Assembly: GCA_027449865.1 (NCBI GenBank)
Contig: DAIDKV010000128.1
Span: 1-44,848, forward strand
Length of the DNA stretch: 44,848 nt
From: Planctomycetales bacterium
GTDB lineage: Bacteria > Planctomycetota > Planctomycetia > Isosphaerales > Isosphaeraceae
Direction of reading: 5' to 3'
Both the position numbers and the translations under genes were made by a program. Each line of letters starts with the position of its first letter. The first letter of the stretch is position 1. Of the stretch, positions 25,091 to 34,808 are shown one piece after another. The notes beneath the pieces were generated by a model. It saw only the letters and a program-made list of their open reading frames with translations, searched no databases and had not been told where the DNA came from.

Positions 25091-25670
25091 GGAGTAGAGC
25101 CCCTTTTCGAGTCCGTCGGATCGCCCGAGGCACAGTCCCGGCCCTCGCGATCGGGCCCGACAGCCAGTCATTATCGAGAAAACGCGCCGGGCCGGGCAAG
25201 CGTACTTGTCCGACGAGTCGCCCCCGGGCCACGCCGCCCGAGAAACATGGCCTGCACCAGGCGCATCCCATCAAGGACGCTCCAGAACCAGGCCCTTCGC
25301 CACAATCCACCTATCGATCGACCAGCCAAAGCCCCCATCTTCGCGAGGCGCACGACACGTCGCCATGCCTGAAGGCCAGCCCAGAGTCATTCGCGTGTGA
25401 ATACACATCGTTGTGCATTCGAGGACGTCTCGCTCCAGCTACGGTCCTGCGTGCCCAGCGTGACCACGGAATCCGAAAGGCCACCGTGTCACACCCAATC
25501 ACGGGTTGCCACATAAGAGCATCACAGATCCCTACAACACAATGGGGACGATCGATTGATCCTGAGAATTGTTTCGAAATCTTGCGCGCCCCGACGACAT
25601 CGGCGCGATGAACCGGGAGAGGCCGATTTCGAAGGCACTGTCACATCAGCATGCAGGGGCGCGAGAAAGA
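25091..25670. other. Long divergent intergenic region ugd / HlyD operon
   Basis: These 580 bases between divergent genes presumably hold promoters for ugd and for the five-gene glycan/export operon. The stretch from 25380 to 25600 is less GC-rich than the surroundings. The near-palindrome at 25400-25419 is listed separately. I see no conserved frame, tRNA or terminator. Confidence 0.4.
25400..25419. promoter_or_regulatory. Near-palindrome, operator candidate
   Basis: AATACACA-TCGT-TGTGCATT pairs at 7 of 8 positions around a 4-base spacer. It lies about 270 bases before the operon start and 310 before ugd. It may be a regulator-binding site; the evidence is only its symmetry. Confidence 0.25.
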
Positions 25671-27032
25671 ATGCCGAGAAACATGGCGCATCCCTCGCTG
25701 GTCCGCAATGGAATCGCACTCTCCGTGTCGCTTCTGGCCGCGGGGTGGCTGGGGCTTTCCGGGCCGCGTGCGAACGGGCCGGTCTCTGCGGGGATTCGAC
25801 AGGCGACGGTTCGCCGGATGGATCTCACGGAGATGGTACGGGCCACCGGCGTGGTTGCCAGCGCGGTCCGAACCGTGATTCGATGCCCTGTTGAGAACAT
25901 TCGGAAGAAGGCCGCGACCACCGTGATTGCCCTGGCTCCTGCGGGATCGCGGGTTCGGGCGGGCGATGTGATCTGCCGCCTGGATACCTCGGAATATGAG
26001 GAGATGGTTCAGAGGCAGTCGGTGGTTGTCGCCGAGGCCAGGGCCGATTGTCGCCGGGCGGAACTCGAGCTGGAGGCGGCTCAGACGGCTCTGCGCGAGT
26101 ACCAGGAAGGGCGACATCGCCTGGAGTCCACGGAAATCGAGGGAAGAGTCGCGACGGCGAAAACAGAGGCCAACCGGCTGGCCGAGCGGCTGCAATGGTC
26201 GCGCCGAATGCTTGAAAGAGGCTATGCCTCGCGGGCCCAGGTCGCTGACGAAACCGGAGCCCTGCAGCGGGCCCAGTTCGAGGCCGATCGGGCGAAAGGC
26301 GAACTCCGAATCTACCGGGAGCACGGATATCCCCGGGCCTTGAAGGAGGCACAAAGTCGGGTCGAGTCGACCCGGGCGGATTTCCTCTATCAGTCGGCCC
26401 GGCTGCTTCGCCATGAGGAGCGGCTGGCGCAGTACCAGCGGCAGATCGAGCTCAGCACGATCCGGGCTCCGCACGACGGCCTTCTCCTCTACGCTCACAA
26501 GCCGAAGCGTAATGTGAAGATCGAGGAGGGTATGCAGGTCCACCAGAACCAGGAGCTGTTTTACCTCCCCGATCTCTCGCGGATGGAGGTGCAGGTCCTT
26601 CTGCACGAGACGGTTCTTGGCCGGGTGCGCGCCGGTATGCGGGCGAGGATCCGCCTGGAAGAGCGACCAGGTGAGCTTGAAGGAACCCTTGCGACAATCG
26701 AACCGATGCCGCTGGTTGACCGCAGAGAGTCGTCGAGCGGCGAGGTAAAAAACTTCATGGGACGGATCCCGATGGATGCCCGAGCCCGGACGCTACATCC
26801 GGGAGCCTCGGCCGAGGTGGTGATCGCGACCCACCAACGAATTGGCGTGGTGACCGTGCCGGCCGAGGCGCCCCGGCGCGAGGGGAACCGCGATGTTTGC
26901 TACGTCGTCGGGCCCGCCGGGCTCGAGAAGCGACCGGTCGTGCTGGGTCTGGCGACCGCCGCGTGGTGCGAGGTGATCGAAGGGATTGAGGAGGGGGACG
27001 TGGTGGCTCTCGAGCCGCCCGATCGACCGTGA
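25671..27032 (+). CDS. HlyD-like membrane-fusion (periplasmic adaptor) protein
   Basis: This protein of about 453 residues has an N-terminal membrane anchor or signal (about 11-29) and a lipoyl/barrel-sandwich half motif (VIALAPAGSRVRAGDVICRLD). A long alpha-hairpin of two coiled coils follows (about 105-245, rich in Glu/Arg/Ala). The second barrel half is STIRAPHDGLLLYAH, and beta-barrel domains follow (MEVQVLLHETVLGRVRAGMR). It resembles the adaptor subunits of ABC and RND exporters, which link an inner-membrane pump to the outer envelope. The exact start is unclear: ATG 25608, 25671 and 25683 are in frame, and none has a strong ribosome site. It heads a five-gene operon ending in an ABC exporter, which is its probable partner. 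No outer-membrane channel gene is in the window. Confidence 0.85.
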   Translation: MPRNMAHPSLVRNGIALSVSLLAAGWLGLSGPRANGPVSAGIRQATVRRMDLTEMVRATGVVASAVRTVIRCPVENIRKKAATTVIALAPAGSRVRAGDVICRLDTSEYEEMVQRQSVVVAEARADCRRAELELEAAQTALREYQEGRHRLESTEIEGRVATAKTEANRLAERLQWSRRMLERGYASRAQVADETGALQRAQFEADRAKGELRIYREHGYPRALKEAQSRVESTRADFLYQSARLLRHEERLAQYQRQIELSTIRAPHDGLLLYAHKPKRNVKIEEGMQVHQNQELFYLPDLSRMEVQVLLHETVLGRVRAGMRARIRLEERPGELEGTLATIEPMPLVDRRESSSGEVKNFMGRIPMDARARTLHPGASAEVVIATHQRIGVVTVPAEAPRREGNRDVCYVVGPAGLEKRPVVLGLATAAWCEVIEGIEEGDVVALEPPDRP

Positions 27033-27097
27033 TCGGTCGATCGGAAAGCCGGGCAACGCCGTCGAGCCTCGCCGTTCGTCAACATCGGGAGCCAAAG

Positions 27098-28432
27098 ATG
27101 ATGAACCATCGAAACGGGCGATTCGTCGCGGTCGAGCACCAGTCGTCCGCGGCCCCACGTTCCGGTCCAAGAGCCGGCGGGCATCGTGTCGCGCTTTATT
27201 CACACGATACGATGGGTCTGGGCCACATGCGGCGCAACCTGCTCATCGCACAGGCGCTCATGCGATCGCCCGAGGCTCCGTCGATCTTGATGCTGGCCGG
27301 AGCGCGAGAGGCAGGGGCGCTCCGGCTACCTCCAGGCGTCGATTGCCTTACCCTCCCCGCTCTGGGGAAAGACCCGCAAGGGCGGCTTCGCGCCCGGCAC
27401 CTCGCACTCACGCTCCCCGAGCTGATCCGCCTCCGATCGACGATCCTCGCCGCGGCGCTGGAGGCGTTTCGGCCCGACGTCCTGATCGTGGACAAGGTCC
27501 CGCGGGGCGCCTCCGAAGAACTGCTACCGGCGCTGGAGATGCTGAAAGCTTCGAGTGACTGCCGGTGCGTGCTCGGCCTCCGCGACGTCCTGGACGATCC
27601 GCGCGCCGTCCGGCTCGAATGGGCCGAGACACGGTCGGACGAGGCGATTGCCCGGTATTACGACGCCGTCTGGGTCTACGGTGACCCGGCGCTTTACGAT
27701 CCGGTCGCCGAGTACGGCCTCTCCGGCGAGGTCGCGCGGAAGGTGCGATACACCGGCTATCTCGACCCAAAACTGCGACTCTCGGGAGCGGAGCCCGGTG
27801 GCATCGAGGCGCTTTCCCGGCTGGGGCTGCCGAACGAGGGGCTCATCCTCTGCCAGCTTGGTGGCGGACAGGACGGCGCCGAACTGGCCGAGGCGTTCGT
27901 TCAGGCGGAGTTGCCGCCGGGATCGCATGGCGTCCTGCTGACCGGCCCCTATCTCCCGGCAGACGCCCGAGAGAGAGTCCAGCTCGCCGCCGAGGGCCGA
28001 CCCCGACTCCGGGTTCTGGAGACTCTGTCCGAGCCCGGCTGGCTCCTCCGCCGGGCCGATCGAGTCATCGCGATGGGTGGATATAACACCGTCAGCGAGG
28101 TCCTCTCGTTCGAGAAGCCGGCCCTGATCGTTCCAAGAATTCATCCGCGTCGCGAGCAGTGGATCCGGGCCGAACGGCTCAGCAACCACGGACTGCTCGA
28201 CGTCCTGCATCCCGACCATCTGACGCCCGAGGCCCTCGCCCAATGGATGGCGGGCCCCACGTCGACCCGCCCCTCGGATCGGTCTCGGTTCGACTGGTCG
28301 GGTCTGGAAAAGCTTCCTCGTCTTCTGGAAGACCTGCTGGTGGACCCGTACCGAAACATCCCTCGTGTCTACGTGGAAAGTGAGGAATTTGGATGCCCGT
28401 CGATGCTCCCTTCCGAGTCGGCTACGTCGTGA
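27098..28432 (+). CDS. MurG/GT28-like glycosyltransferase
   Basis: This 444-residue protein has the GT-B N-terminal loop HDTMGLGHMRRNLLIAQAL (the GxGH motif of the MurG/GT28 group). Its C-terminal donor domain reads LCQLGGGQDGAELAEAF, then AMGGYNTVSEVLSFEKPALI. That is the typical G-G-x-N-T-x-x-E-x-L UDP-sugar site of MurG-like transferases. It probably moves a UDP-linked sugar; UDP-glucuronate from the nearby ugd is an attractive but unproven donor. The start ATG 27098 follows GGGAG at a six-base spacing. The gene overlaps the next glycosyltransferase by 40 bases in another frame, so translation is tightly linked. Confidence 0.85.
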   Translation: MMNHRNGRFVAVEHQSSAAPRSGPRAGGHRVALYSHDTMGLGHMRRNLLIAQALMRSPEAPSILMLAGAREAGALRLPPGVDCLTLPALGKDPQGRLRARHLALTLPELIRLRSTILAAALEAFRPDVLIVDKVPRGASEELLPALEMLKASSDCRCVLGLRDVLDDPRAVRLEWAETRSDEAIARYYDAVWVYGDPALYDPVAEYGLSGEVARKVRYTGYLDPKLRLSGAEPGGIEALSRLGLPNEGLILCQLGGGQDGAELAEAFVQAELPPGSHGVLLTGPYLPADARERVQLAAEGRPRLRVLETLSEPGWLLRRADRVIAMGGYNTVSEVLSFEKPALIVPRIHPRREQWIRAERLSNHGLLDVLHPDHLTPEALAQWMAGPTSTRPSDRSRFDWSGLEKLPRLLEDLLVDPYRNIPRVYVESEEFGCPSMLPSESATS

Positions 28433-29667
28433 AGCGGTATCCCCGCTATTCCGAAACGTTCATCGTTCGCGAGATCCTCGCCCACGAGCAGGCCGGGCTC
28501 GATATTGAAATCTTCAGCCTGCGCCCCTCCAACGACGGCCATTTTCAGGACCTGATCGCAAGGGTTCGAGGGCGCGTCAACCCGCTGTACTTCCCCGCCG
28601 ACGGCCTGGTCCCCGAGAGCCTTTCGGCCGCCTCACTCACGGCCAGCCATTTCTGGAAGTCGCTCGGCGCCGCCGCGAACACGCTGCCGGGCCTCTGGGA
28701 AACGATCGGCGAGATCATCGACGCCGAGGCGCGGTACGTCTACCAGGCCCTGAACCTGGCCGTCGCCGTTCGCCGCTCGGGGATTCAGCACCTGCACGCC
28801 CCGTTCGCCAGCGAGGCGACGACCGTGGCCCGGCTCGCCGCCCGGCTCGCCGGGATCACGTACAGCTTCACCATGAGGGCGAAAGACATCTTTCACGAGA
28901 GTGTCAACCACGAAGACCTTCGGCGCAAGATGCGCGACGCCTCCGGCGTGGTGACGATCAGCGACTTCCACCTGGCCTATATCCGCGAGACCTACGGCGA
29001 GCTGGCCGACCGCGTGATCCGGGCGTACAACGGCCTGGACATCGAGGAATTCCCCTATAGCGAGCCGAGCCATCGCCCTCCCGTGATTCTGGCCGTCGGC
29101 CGGCTCGTGGAGAAGAAGGGATTCGGCGACCTGGTCGAGGCGTGCGGCCTGCTGGCCGACCGCGGAGTCTCGTTCCGGTGCCGGATCGTCGGCGCGGGAA
29201 CGCTCGGAACAGCCCTGAACCGGCGAATCGAGGAGCTCGGTCTCTCGGATCGGGTCTCACTGATCGGCCCGCGTCCGCAGGGCGAGGTGATCCGAGAAAT
29301 GCAGGGCGCCTCGGTCCTGGCGATGCCCTGCATCGTCGGCGACGACGGCGACCGCGACGGCCTTCCCAACGTGATCCAGGAAGCCCTGGCGCTGGGCACC
29401 CCGGTGATCTCGACCGACGTCACCGGGATTCCGGAGGTCGTCCGCGACGGAGAGACCGGATTGCAGGTCCCGCAGCGCGACCCCGCGGCACTGGCCGAGG
29501 CGCTCGAGCGTCTGCTCGTCGACCCGGAACTCCGGGTGCAGCTCGCCCGTGGCGCCCGCGACCTGATCGAATCGGAGTTCGACATCCGACGCAACACAGC
29601 CCGCCGCCGCGCCCTGTTCCGCGGCGAGATCTGCCCGGCCGACCTGGCCCTATCGGGAGCCCGATGA
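28393..29667 (+). CDS. GT4-family glycosyltransferase
   Basis: This 424-residue GT-B enzyme begins FRVGYVVKRYPRYSETFIVR, an opening typical of colanic-acid-type (WcaL/AmsK-like) transferases. LAVGRLVEKKGFGDLVEACG marks the donor domain, with an EX7E-like region at DGDRDGLPNVIQEALALG. It shares 40 bases with the upstream gene and has an ATGA junction with the next (29664-29667). A secretory-glycan role fits its neighbours. Confidence 0.9.
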   Translation: MPVDAPFRVGYVVKRYPRYSETFIVREILAHEQAGLDIEIFSLRPSNDGHFQDLIARVRGRVNPLYFPADGLVPESLSAASLTASHFWKSLGAAANTLPGLWETIGEIIDAEARYVYQALNLAVAVRRSGIQHLHAPFASEATTVARLAARLAGITYSFTMRAKDIFHESVNHEDLRRKMRDASGVVTISDFHLAYIRETYGELADRVIRAYNGLDIEEFPYSEPSHRPPVILAVGRLVEKKGFGDLVEACGLLADRGVSFRCRIVGAGTLGTALNRRIEELGLSDRVSLIGPRPQGEVIREMQGASVLAMPCIVGDDGDRDGLPNVIQEALALGTPVISTDVTGIPEVVRDGETGLQVPQRDPAALAEALERLLVDPELRVQLARGARDLIESEFDIRRNTARRRALFRGEICPADLALSGAR

Positions 29668-30863
29668 TGCGTATCGCCTATGTCTGCACCGACCAGGGTA
29701 TCCCGGTCTTCGGTCGAAAGGGATGCTCGATCCACGTCCAGGAAGTCGTCCGGGCGATGATTCGGGCGGGGGCCTCGGTCGACCTCTTCACGCCGAGGCC
29801 CGAGGGCACCCCTCCGGCCGGACTGGAATCGGTCCGGGTCCACCCGCTTCCGATCGCCTCGCAGAAGCATCCGGCGGCCCGAGAGCGGGCGGCCTTCGAG
29901 GCCAATGACGACCTGAAGGTCGCCCTGGACCTCCACGGCCCCTTCGACCTGATCTACGAGCGTTACGCCCTCTGGGGGTACGCCGGGATGGACCATGCCC
30001 AGTCTCGGGGAATCCCGGGACTCCTGGAAGTCAACGCTCCGCTGATCGACGAGCAGGCCCGGCATCGTGTCCTGGTTGACCGCCCGACCGCGGAGTGGGT
30101 CGCTCATCGGGCCTTCGGCAACGCCAGGGCGCTGATCGCGGTCTCGGCCGAGGTCGCCGCCTATCTGGCCGGCTTCCCCGACGCATCCTGGCGCACTCAC
30201 GTGATCCCAAACGGCGTCGATCCCTCCCGGTTTCCCGAAGAACTCGCGCCGACCCTTCCCGCACCGCCGGGAACATTCACGGTCGGGTTTCTGGGCACGC
30301 TGAAACCCTGGCACGGCGTGGAAACGCTCGTCCAGGCGTTCCACCGGCTGCACGCCGTCGAACCGATGGTGAGGCTGCTGATCGTGGGCGACGGCCCGGA
30401 GCGAAAGCGGCTCGAAGGCGAGATCGATCGGCGCGGGCTGAGCGGATCGACCGTGTTCACCGGATCGGTGGCGCCTGAGGAAGTCCCGGGGTTGCTGGCC
30501 TCAATGGACGCCGCGGTCGCTCCGTACCCGAATCTGAGTCATTTCTACTTCTCGCCGCTGAAGGTTTACGAGTACATGGCCGCGGGCCTCGCGGTCGCGG
30601 CGAGCCGGGTCGGCGAGCTGGACGGTCTGATCGAGCACCAGGCCAACGGCCTGCTCTGCACGCCGGGCGACCCGAGCGAACTCTTTAGCGCGCTGCTCCG
30701 GCTCCGCCGAGACCCGGCGTTGCGATCGCGGCTGGGTCGCGCGGCGCGGGCTGAGATGATCCGCTCGCACACCTGGGACGCCGCGGTCCGGCGCATTCTC
30801 CGGCTGGCGGAAGGCCGAAGGGCGAGCCGCGGCGCGTCGACCGCGATCGGGGTCCTCCGATGA
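29664..30863 (+). CDS. GT4-family glycosyltransferase
   Basis: This 399-residue GT-B enzyme begins MMRIAYVCTDQGIPVFGRKG. The donor domain opens at VGFLGTLKPWHGVETLVQAF and ends with SPLKVYEYMAAGLAVAAS. There the first acidic residue of the EX7E motif is replaced by the FYFSPLKVYE form common in a GT4 subgroup. Two adjacent ATGs (29664 and 29667) are possible; the first forms an ATGA overlap with the upstream gene. The 3' end overlaps the ABC transporter by ATGA as well. It is the third transferase of the operon. Confidence 0.9.
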   Translation: MMRIAYVCTDQGIPVFGRKGCSIHVQEVVRAMIRAGASVDLFTPRPEGTPPAGLESVRVHPLPIASQKHPAARERAAFEANDDLKVALDLHGPFDLIYERYALWGYAGMDHAQSRGIPGLLEVNAPLIDEQARHRVLVDRPTAEWVAHRAFGNARALIAVSAEVAAYLAGFPDASWRTHVIPNGVDPSRFPEELAPTLPAPPGTFTVGFLGTLKPWHGVETLVQAFHRLHAVEPMVRLLIVGDGPERKRLEGEIDRRGLSGSTVFTGSVAPEEVPGLLASMDAAVAPYPNLSHFYFSPLKVYEYMAAGLAVAASRVGELDGLIEHQANGLLCTPGDPSELFSALLRLRRDPALRSRLGRAARAEMIRSHTWDAAVRRILRLAEGRRASRGASTAIGVLR

Positions 30864-32761
30864 AACGCGTCCGAACGCTCAGGGAGGGTCTGCCCGGCCT
30901 CCGAGAGACCCTCTGTTTCCTCTGGCCCAGGCTCCGTCCGCACCGCGCGATGCTCTCGGTCTGCTCGATCGCGATGATCGCGGAGGTGGTCCTGGGAACG
31001 CTCGAACCCTGGCCGTTGAAGTTCCTCTTCGATCGCGCGTTCGCCTCGCACCGAGCAGCGCCATCGACGATCGACGCAGCGCTGGAGGGCCTCGACGTGT
31101 CGACGGTGATCGCGGCCTCGGCGTTCGCGATTGTCGTGATCGCCGGAGCGCGAGCACTGGCCGAATACGCGAGCGAGGTGGGATTCGCCCGGGTCGCCAA
31201 CCGGGTGCTCGCCGAACTTCGGGGCGACCTTTATCGGCACGTTCAGGGGCTCTCGCTCTCGTTCCACCACAGGGCCCGAAGCGGCGATTTGATCCTCCGC
31301 CTCATCAGCGACGTGAACCAGCTTCGAGACGTCGCCGTTGGGGCGCTGATGCCGCTGATCGCCAACACGATGATCCTGGTCGTGCTGGTCGGTGTGATGT
31401 TCTGGTTGCACTGGCGGCTTGCGGCGATCGCGCTGGGGATTCTCCCGCTCTTCGGCGCGTGGACGTTCCTGCTGACGGGTCGAATCCGGGAGGCGGCCAG
31501 GGACCAACGGCGGAAGGAATCGGCCATGGGCGCCTCGGCGACCGAGGCCATCGGCGCGATCAAGGTGGTGCAGGCGCTCGGACTGGCGGAGCGATTCGCC
31601 GAGAGCTTCGATCGCCGGAACAGGAAGAGCAGTCGTGAGGACGTCCGGACCGCGCGCCTCTCGGCCTCGCTCGGACGGAGCGTGGCGTTCCTGATCGCGA
31701 CCTCGACGGCGATGGTCCTCTGGTACGGGGCCCGGCTTGTCCTGCGAGGCGAGCTGACGCCCGGCGACCTGCTGGTCTTCATGGCGTATCTGAAGGGCGC
31801 CTTCCGGCCGGCGCGCGACCTGGCGAAGTACGCGGGGCGGCTGGTCAAGGCGAGCGCCTCGGGCGAGCGGGTGATCGATTTGTTCCAAAAAATGCCCGAG
31901 GTGCGCGACCAGCCCGGCGCGATCCCGGCGCCGGTGTTCCGCGGGACGGTCGCATTCGAAAAAGTGGTCTTCGAATACGAGCCGGGCCGACGAGTTCTCG
32001 ACGGGGTGGATTTCGAGGTCGAGCCGGGGACTCGGGTCGCGGTGATGGGAGCCTCGGGGATCGGGAAATCGACGCTCGCTGGCCTGATCCTGCGTCTCTA
32101 CGATCCGGAGTCGGGAGTGATCCGGATCGACGGGCGAGACATTCGGGAATATGAGCTAGCCTCGCTCCGGTCCCGGATTGGCGTGGTGCTTCAGGAGACC
32201 CTCCTGTTCGCCGGGACGATCGGCGAGAACATCGCGATGGGCGACACCGACGTGAGCCCCGATCGGGTGGAATACGCGGCCCGGCTGGCGAACGCCCACG
32301 GGTTCATTGAGGCGCTGCCTATGGGCTACGAGACGCCGGTGGGCGAGCGGGGCGTGACGCTCTCGGGTGGACAGCGACAGCGGATCGCGATCGCCCGCGC
32401 GGCCGTCCGCGAGGCTCGGCTCCTGATCCTGGACGAGCCGACCACGGGCCTCGACGGCGAGAACCACCGAGCGGTTGTCGACGCACTCGAACGGCTAGCC
32501 GAGGGTCGAACGAGTTTCTGGATCACGCACGACCCGGCGGTCGCGGCCCGAGCCGATCGGATCTTCTACCTGGAAGATGGCCGGATCGTGGAGCAGGGGA
32601 CCCACCGCGAGCTGATCCGAACCGGCGGCCGATACGCCTCGCTGCACGCGACGCGGTCCACCGAAAACTCGACCAACGGCCACTTCCCTGGCTCGGGCGG
32701 GCTGTCCGCCCCGGGGATGGATCACGCGGTCGGCCCGGCCGGCCTGGCGGCCGTCGATTGA
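30860..32761 (+). CDS. ABC exporter, fused membrane and ATPase domains (MsbA/LapB type)
   Basis: This 633-residue half-transporter works as a homodimer. The transmembrane domain covers about residues 20-330, with six helices. The ATPase domain has Walker A GASGIGKST (397-405), the Q-loop in VVLQETLLF, signature LSGGQRQR (501-508), Walker B LLILDEPTTGLD (521-532) and the switch His in FWITHDPAV. Such exporters move lipids, lipid-linked glycans, peptides or toxins outward. The start overlaps the last transferase (ATGA), and an HlyD-like adaptor heads the same operon, so the cargo is probably what the three transferases make. No peptidase C39 domain is seen, which argues against a bacteriocin-type processing exporter. 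Confidence 0.93.
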   Translation: MKRVRTLREGLPGLRETLCFLWPRLRPHRAMLSVCSIAMIAEVVLGTLEPWPLKFLFDRAFASHRAAPSTIDAALEGLDVSTVIAASAFAIVVIAGARALAEYASEVGFARVANRVLAELRGDLYRHVQGLSLSFHHRARSGDLILRLISDVNQLRDVAVGALMPLIANTMILVVLVGVMFWLHWRLAAIALGILPLFGAWTFLLTGRIREAARDQRRKESAMGASATEAIGAIKVVQALGLAERFAESFDRRNRKSSREDVRTARLSASLGRSVAFLIATSTAMVLWYGARLVLRGELTPGDLLVFMAYLKGAFRPARDLAKYAGRLVKASASGERVIDLFQKMPEVRDQPGAIPAPVFRGTVAFEKVVFEYEPGRRVLDGVDFEVEPGTRVAVMGASGIGKSTLAGLILRLYDPESGVIRIDGRDIREYELASLRSRIGVVLQETLLFAGTIGENIAMGDTDVSPDRVEYAARLANAHGFIEALPMGYETPVGERGVTLSGGQRQRIAIARAAVREARLLILDEPTTGLDGENHRAVVDALERLAEGRTSFWITHDPAVAARADRIFYLEDGRIVEQGTHRELIRTGGRYASLHATRSTENSTNGHFPGSGGLSAPGMDHAVGPAGLAAVD

Positions 32762-32798
32762 GGGCGGGATGGGCCCGGGGGTTCGTCCGTCGGGTCGA

Positions 32799-33476
32799 TC
32801 AGCCCTCGCGACGTCGGCGCCCTCGGTCGAGCAGTTCGCCGAGCCGGACCGAGAAGCCGGACAGAACGTCGAGGCCGTCGAGCGTCCCGTCGGCGTCGAT
32901 TTCGGTGAATGACCCGGGCGCGGTGTGAATCCGGGCCGTCCGCTTCTCCGGATCGATCAGCCAGACGAGCCGGACGCCCGCCTCGAAAAACTCGCCGACC
33001 ATTCGATTCATCTCGCCGGGTGTGTTCGTCGGGCTGAGGATCTCGACGGCGAGGTCGGGCGCCAGGTTCGGGACGGGTTTCTTCGGGACCTCGCCGCCCG
33101 GGATCCGATCCCACGAGACGTACGAGACATCGGGGATCCGGACCAGTCCCTGCGCGATTTGCATCATGCCGTCAGCGCCGACGCAGACGCCCAGGTTCGT
33201 CCTGTCCAGATAGAGGTTGATGAGAGTCCCGAGTTGCAAGGCGACCCACGCTGATTCGAATCCCATCGCCTTCTCCACCAGGGTGCCTTCGACCAGTTCG
33301 AAGAGCCGGTTCTCCTTCGCCTCGATGCGGTCGACGTCCTCGACGGTCGCGGTCCCAGGGGCGGGCCGGAGCCGGATACGGTCGAGCGGGATATCTCCCA
33401 GGCGCCTCACCAGGTCGGCGAGGGTCTCGGACTCGGGCGGGGCGATCGTTCCCTGGCTCATCGTCGCGGTGCTCAT
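32799..33476 (-). CDS. Uma2-family (DUF820) PD-(D/E)XK nuclease-fold protein
   Basis: This 225-residue protein shows the Uma2 pattern: [20 protein letters not shown], then [32 protein letters not shown] and [17 protein letters not shown]. The PD...EIL core is the restriction-endonuclease-like active site. Uma2 proteins are very numerous in planctomycetes and cyanobacteria, and their true role is unsettled. Its ATG overlaps the stop of the truncated hsdR frame (ATGA at 33473-33476), so it is co-translated with the relic. Confidence 0.88.
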   Translation of the reverse strand: MSTATMSQGTIAPPESETLADLVRRLGDIPLDRIRLRPAPGTATVEDVDRIEAKENRLFELVEGTLVEKAMGFESAWVALQLGTLINLYLDRTNLGVCVGADGMMQIAQGLVRIPDVSYVSWDRIPGGEVPKKPVPNLAPDLAVEILSPTNTPGEMNRMVGEFFEAGVRLVWLIDPEKRTARIHTAPGSFTEIDADGTLDGLDVLSGFSVRLGELLDRGRRRREG

Positions 33477-34672
33477 GGACGAACCCTCGCAGGAATTGGG
33501 GATCGGGGGGGAGTTGTCGAGCCCCGCTGGAGGCCCGGTTGGCTCGGAATCGATACCCAGCGCATGGCTCCACGCCGGGCGGGTGACTTCAGGCTGCCCA
33601 CTCCCGACACAAGAGTTTCGCTTGCTCCAGGACCGTAGAACGTGCCGAATAGCTGGTCGTCCAGGTCGTTGCGGTCGGTCAGGACGACGAGCGTCGGATT
33701 GGCCATCGCCGGATGGGCGATGATCTTCCCGGCGTAGAAGGCCATTGTGAGGCTCTTGCCGCTCCCCTGCGTGTGCCAGATGACCCCGACTCGCTTGTCC
33801 CCCTCGGGCGATGCGGCCTGCGCCGTGGCCCCGACCGCCTTGTTGACGGCGTGGTACTGGTGATAGCCGGCCAGCTTCTTGATGATCGCCTTGCCGTCGT
33901 CCTCGAAGACGACGAAGTGGCGCAGCAGGTCAAGGAACCGCTCTCTGGCGAAGACGCCCTTGAGCAAGACCTCCAGTTCGGGCGTCCCCTTGGGCGCGGT
34001 GTCCAGGCCCTCGATGGTCCGCCAGGGCATGAACCGCTCCCAGTCGGCTGTCAGCGTCCCGACCCGCGCCTCCAGGCCATCGGAGGCGACGAGAACCTCA
34101 TTGGTCGCGAAGAGGCCGGGGATCTCCTTCTTGTAGGTCTGGAGCTGGTTGAACGCGCCTCGCGTGGTGGCGTTCTCGTCCCCCGGGTTCTTCAACTCGA
34201 TGACGGCCAGGGGCAGGCCATTGACGAAGACGACCAGATCGGCGCGACGGTTGTGCTTGTTCTCGATCACGGTGAACTGATCGACGATCAACCAATCGTT
34301 GCGCTCGGGTCGGTCGAAGTCGAAGAGCCAGACCTTGTCACCGGCGATCGAGCCATCGGCCCGTCGGTACTCGACATCGACGCCATCGGTCAGGAACTTG
34401 TGGAATCGCCGGTTGTTCTCGGCGAGGCTCGGCGTCTCGGTCCGCATGACCTTGCGGGCCGCCTCATCGAGGGCTGGCGTGGGAACTCCAGGATTGAGCC
34501 GGGCCAGGGCTGCGCGGAGGCGGCCTTCCAAGATGACCTCGTTGTAATCGGAGCGCTCGGCGGCCGGCTCGCCCGGAGCGATGTCGGGGCCGTGAAGGGA
34601 GTCGTGCCCCAGATCGCAGAACCAGGACAGCGCAGCAGCCTCGACTTCGGATTCTGTGATGGGCTTCGACAT
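33473..34672 (-). pseudogene. hsdR: Truncated type I restriction subunit HsdR
   Basis: Only the first 345 residues of an HsdR remain, followed by a 54-residue tail that looks unrelated. Intact HsdR has roughly 1000 or more residues. What remains is the N-terminal nuclease domain: D145 and E159-x-K161 in [18 protein letters not shown], and a later [11 protein letters not shown]. The Walker A helicase motif (TQGSGKS, 301-307) and the next segment [15 protein letters not shown] (331-345) also survive. The DEAH box, the rest of the motor and the C-terminal contact domain with HsdM/HsdS are gone. The break is at about 33637. The nuclease and ATP-binding residues are intact, so a free-standing fragment cannot be excluded, but the normal translocase cannot work. 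Confidence 0.85.
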
Positions 34673-34808
34673 GGCTGTCTCTTTTTCCTATCGGGATCGG
34701 CTTCGCCTGGGCGACACGAAACCGGTTTGCTCCTAAATTGGAAGCCTGGGATTTTCAAGCATTTGCGTCGAGAGGCCAGGAGATTGCGGGTTTGCGTCCA
34801 AATGGAAT

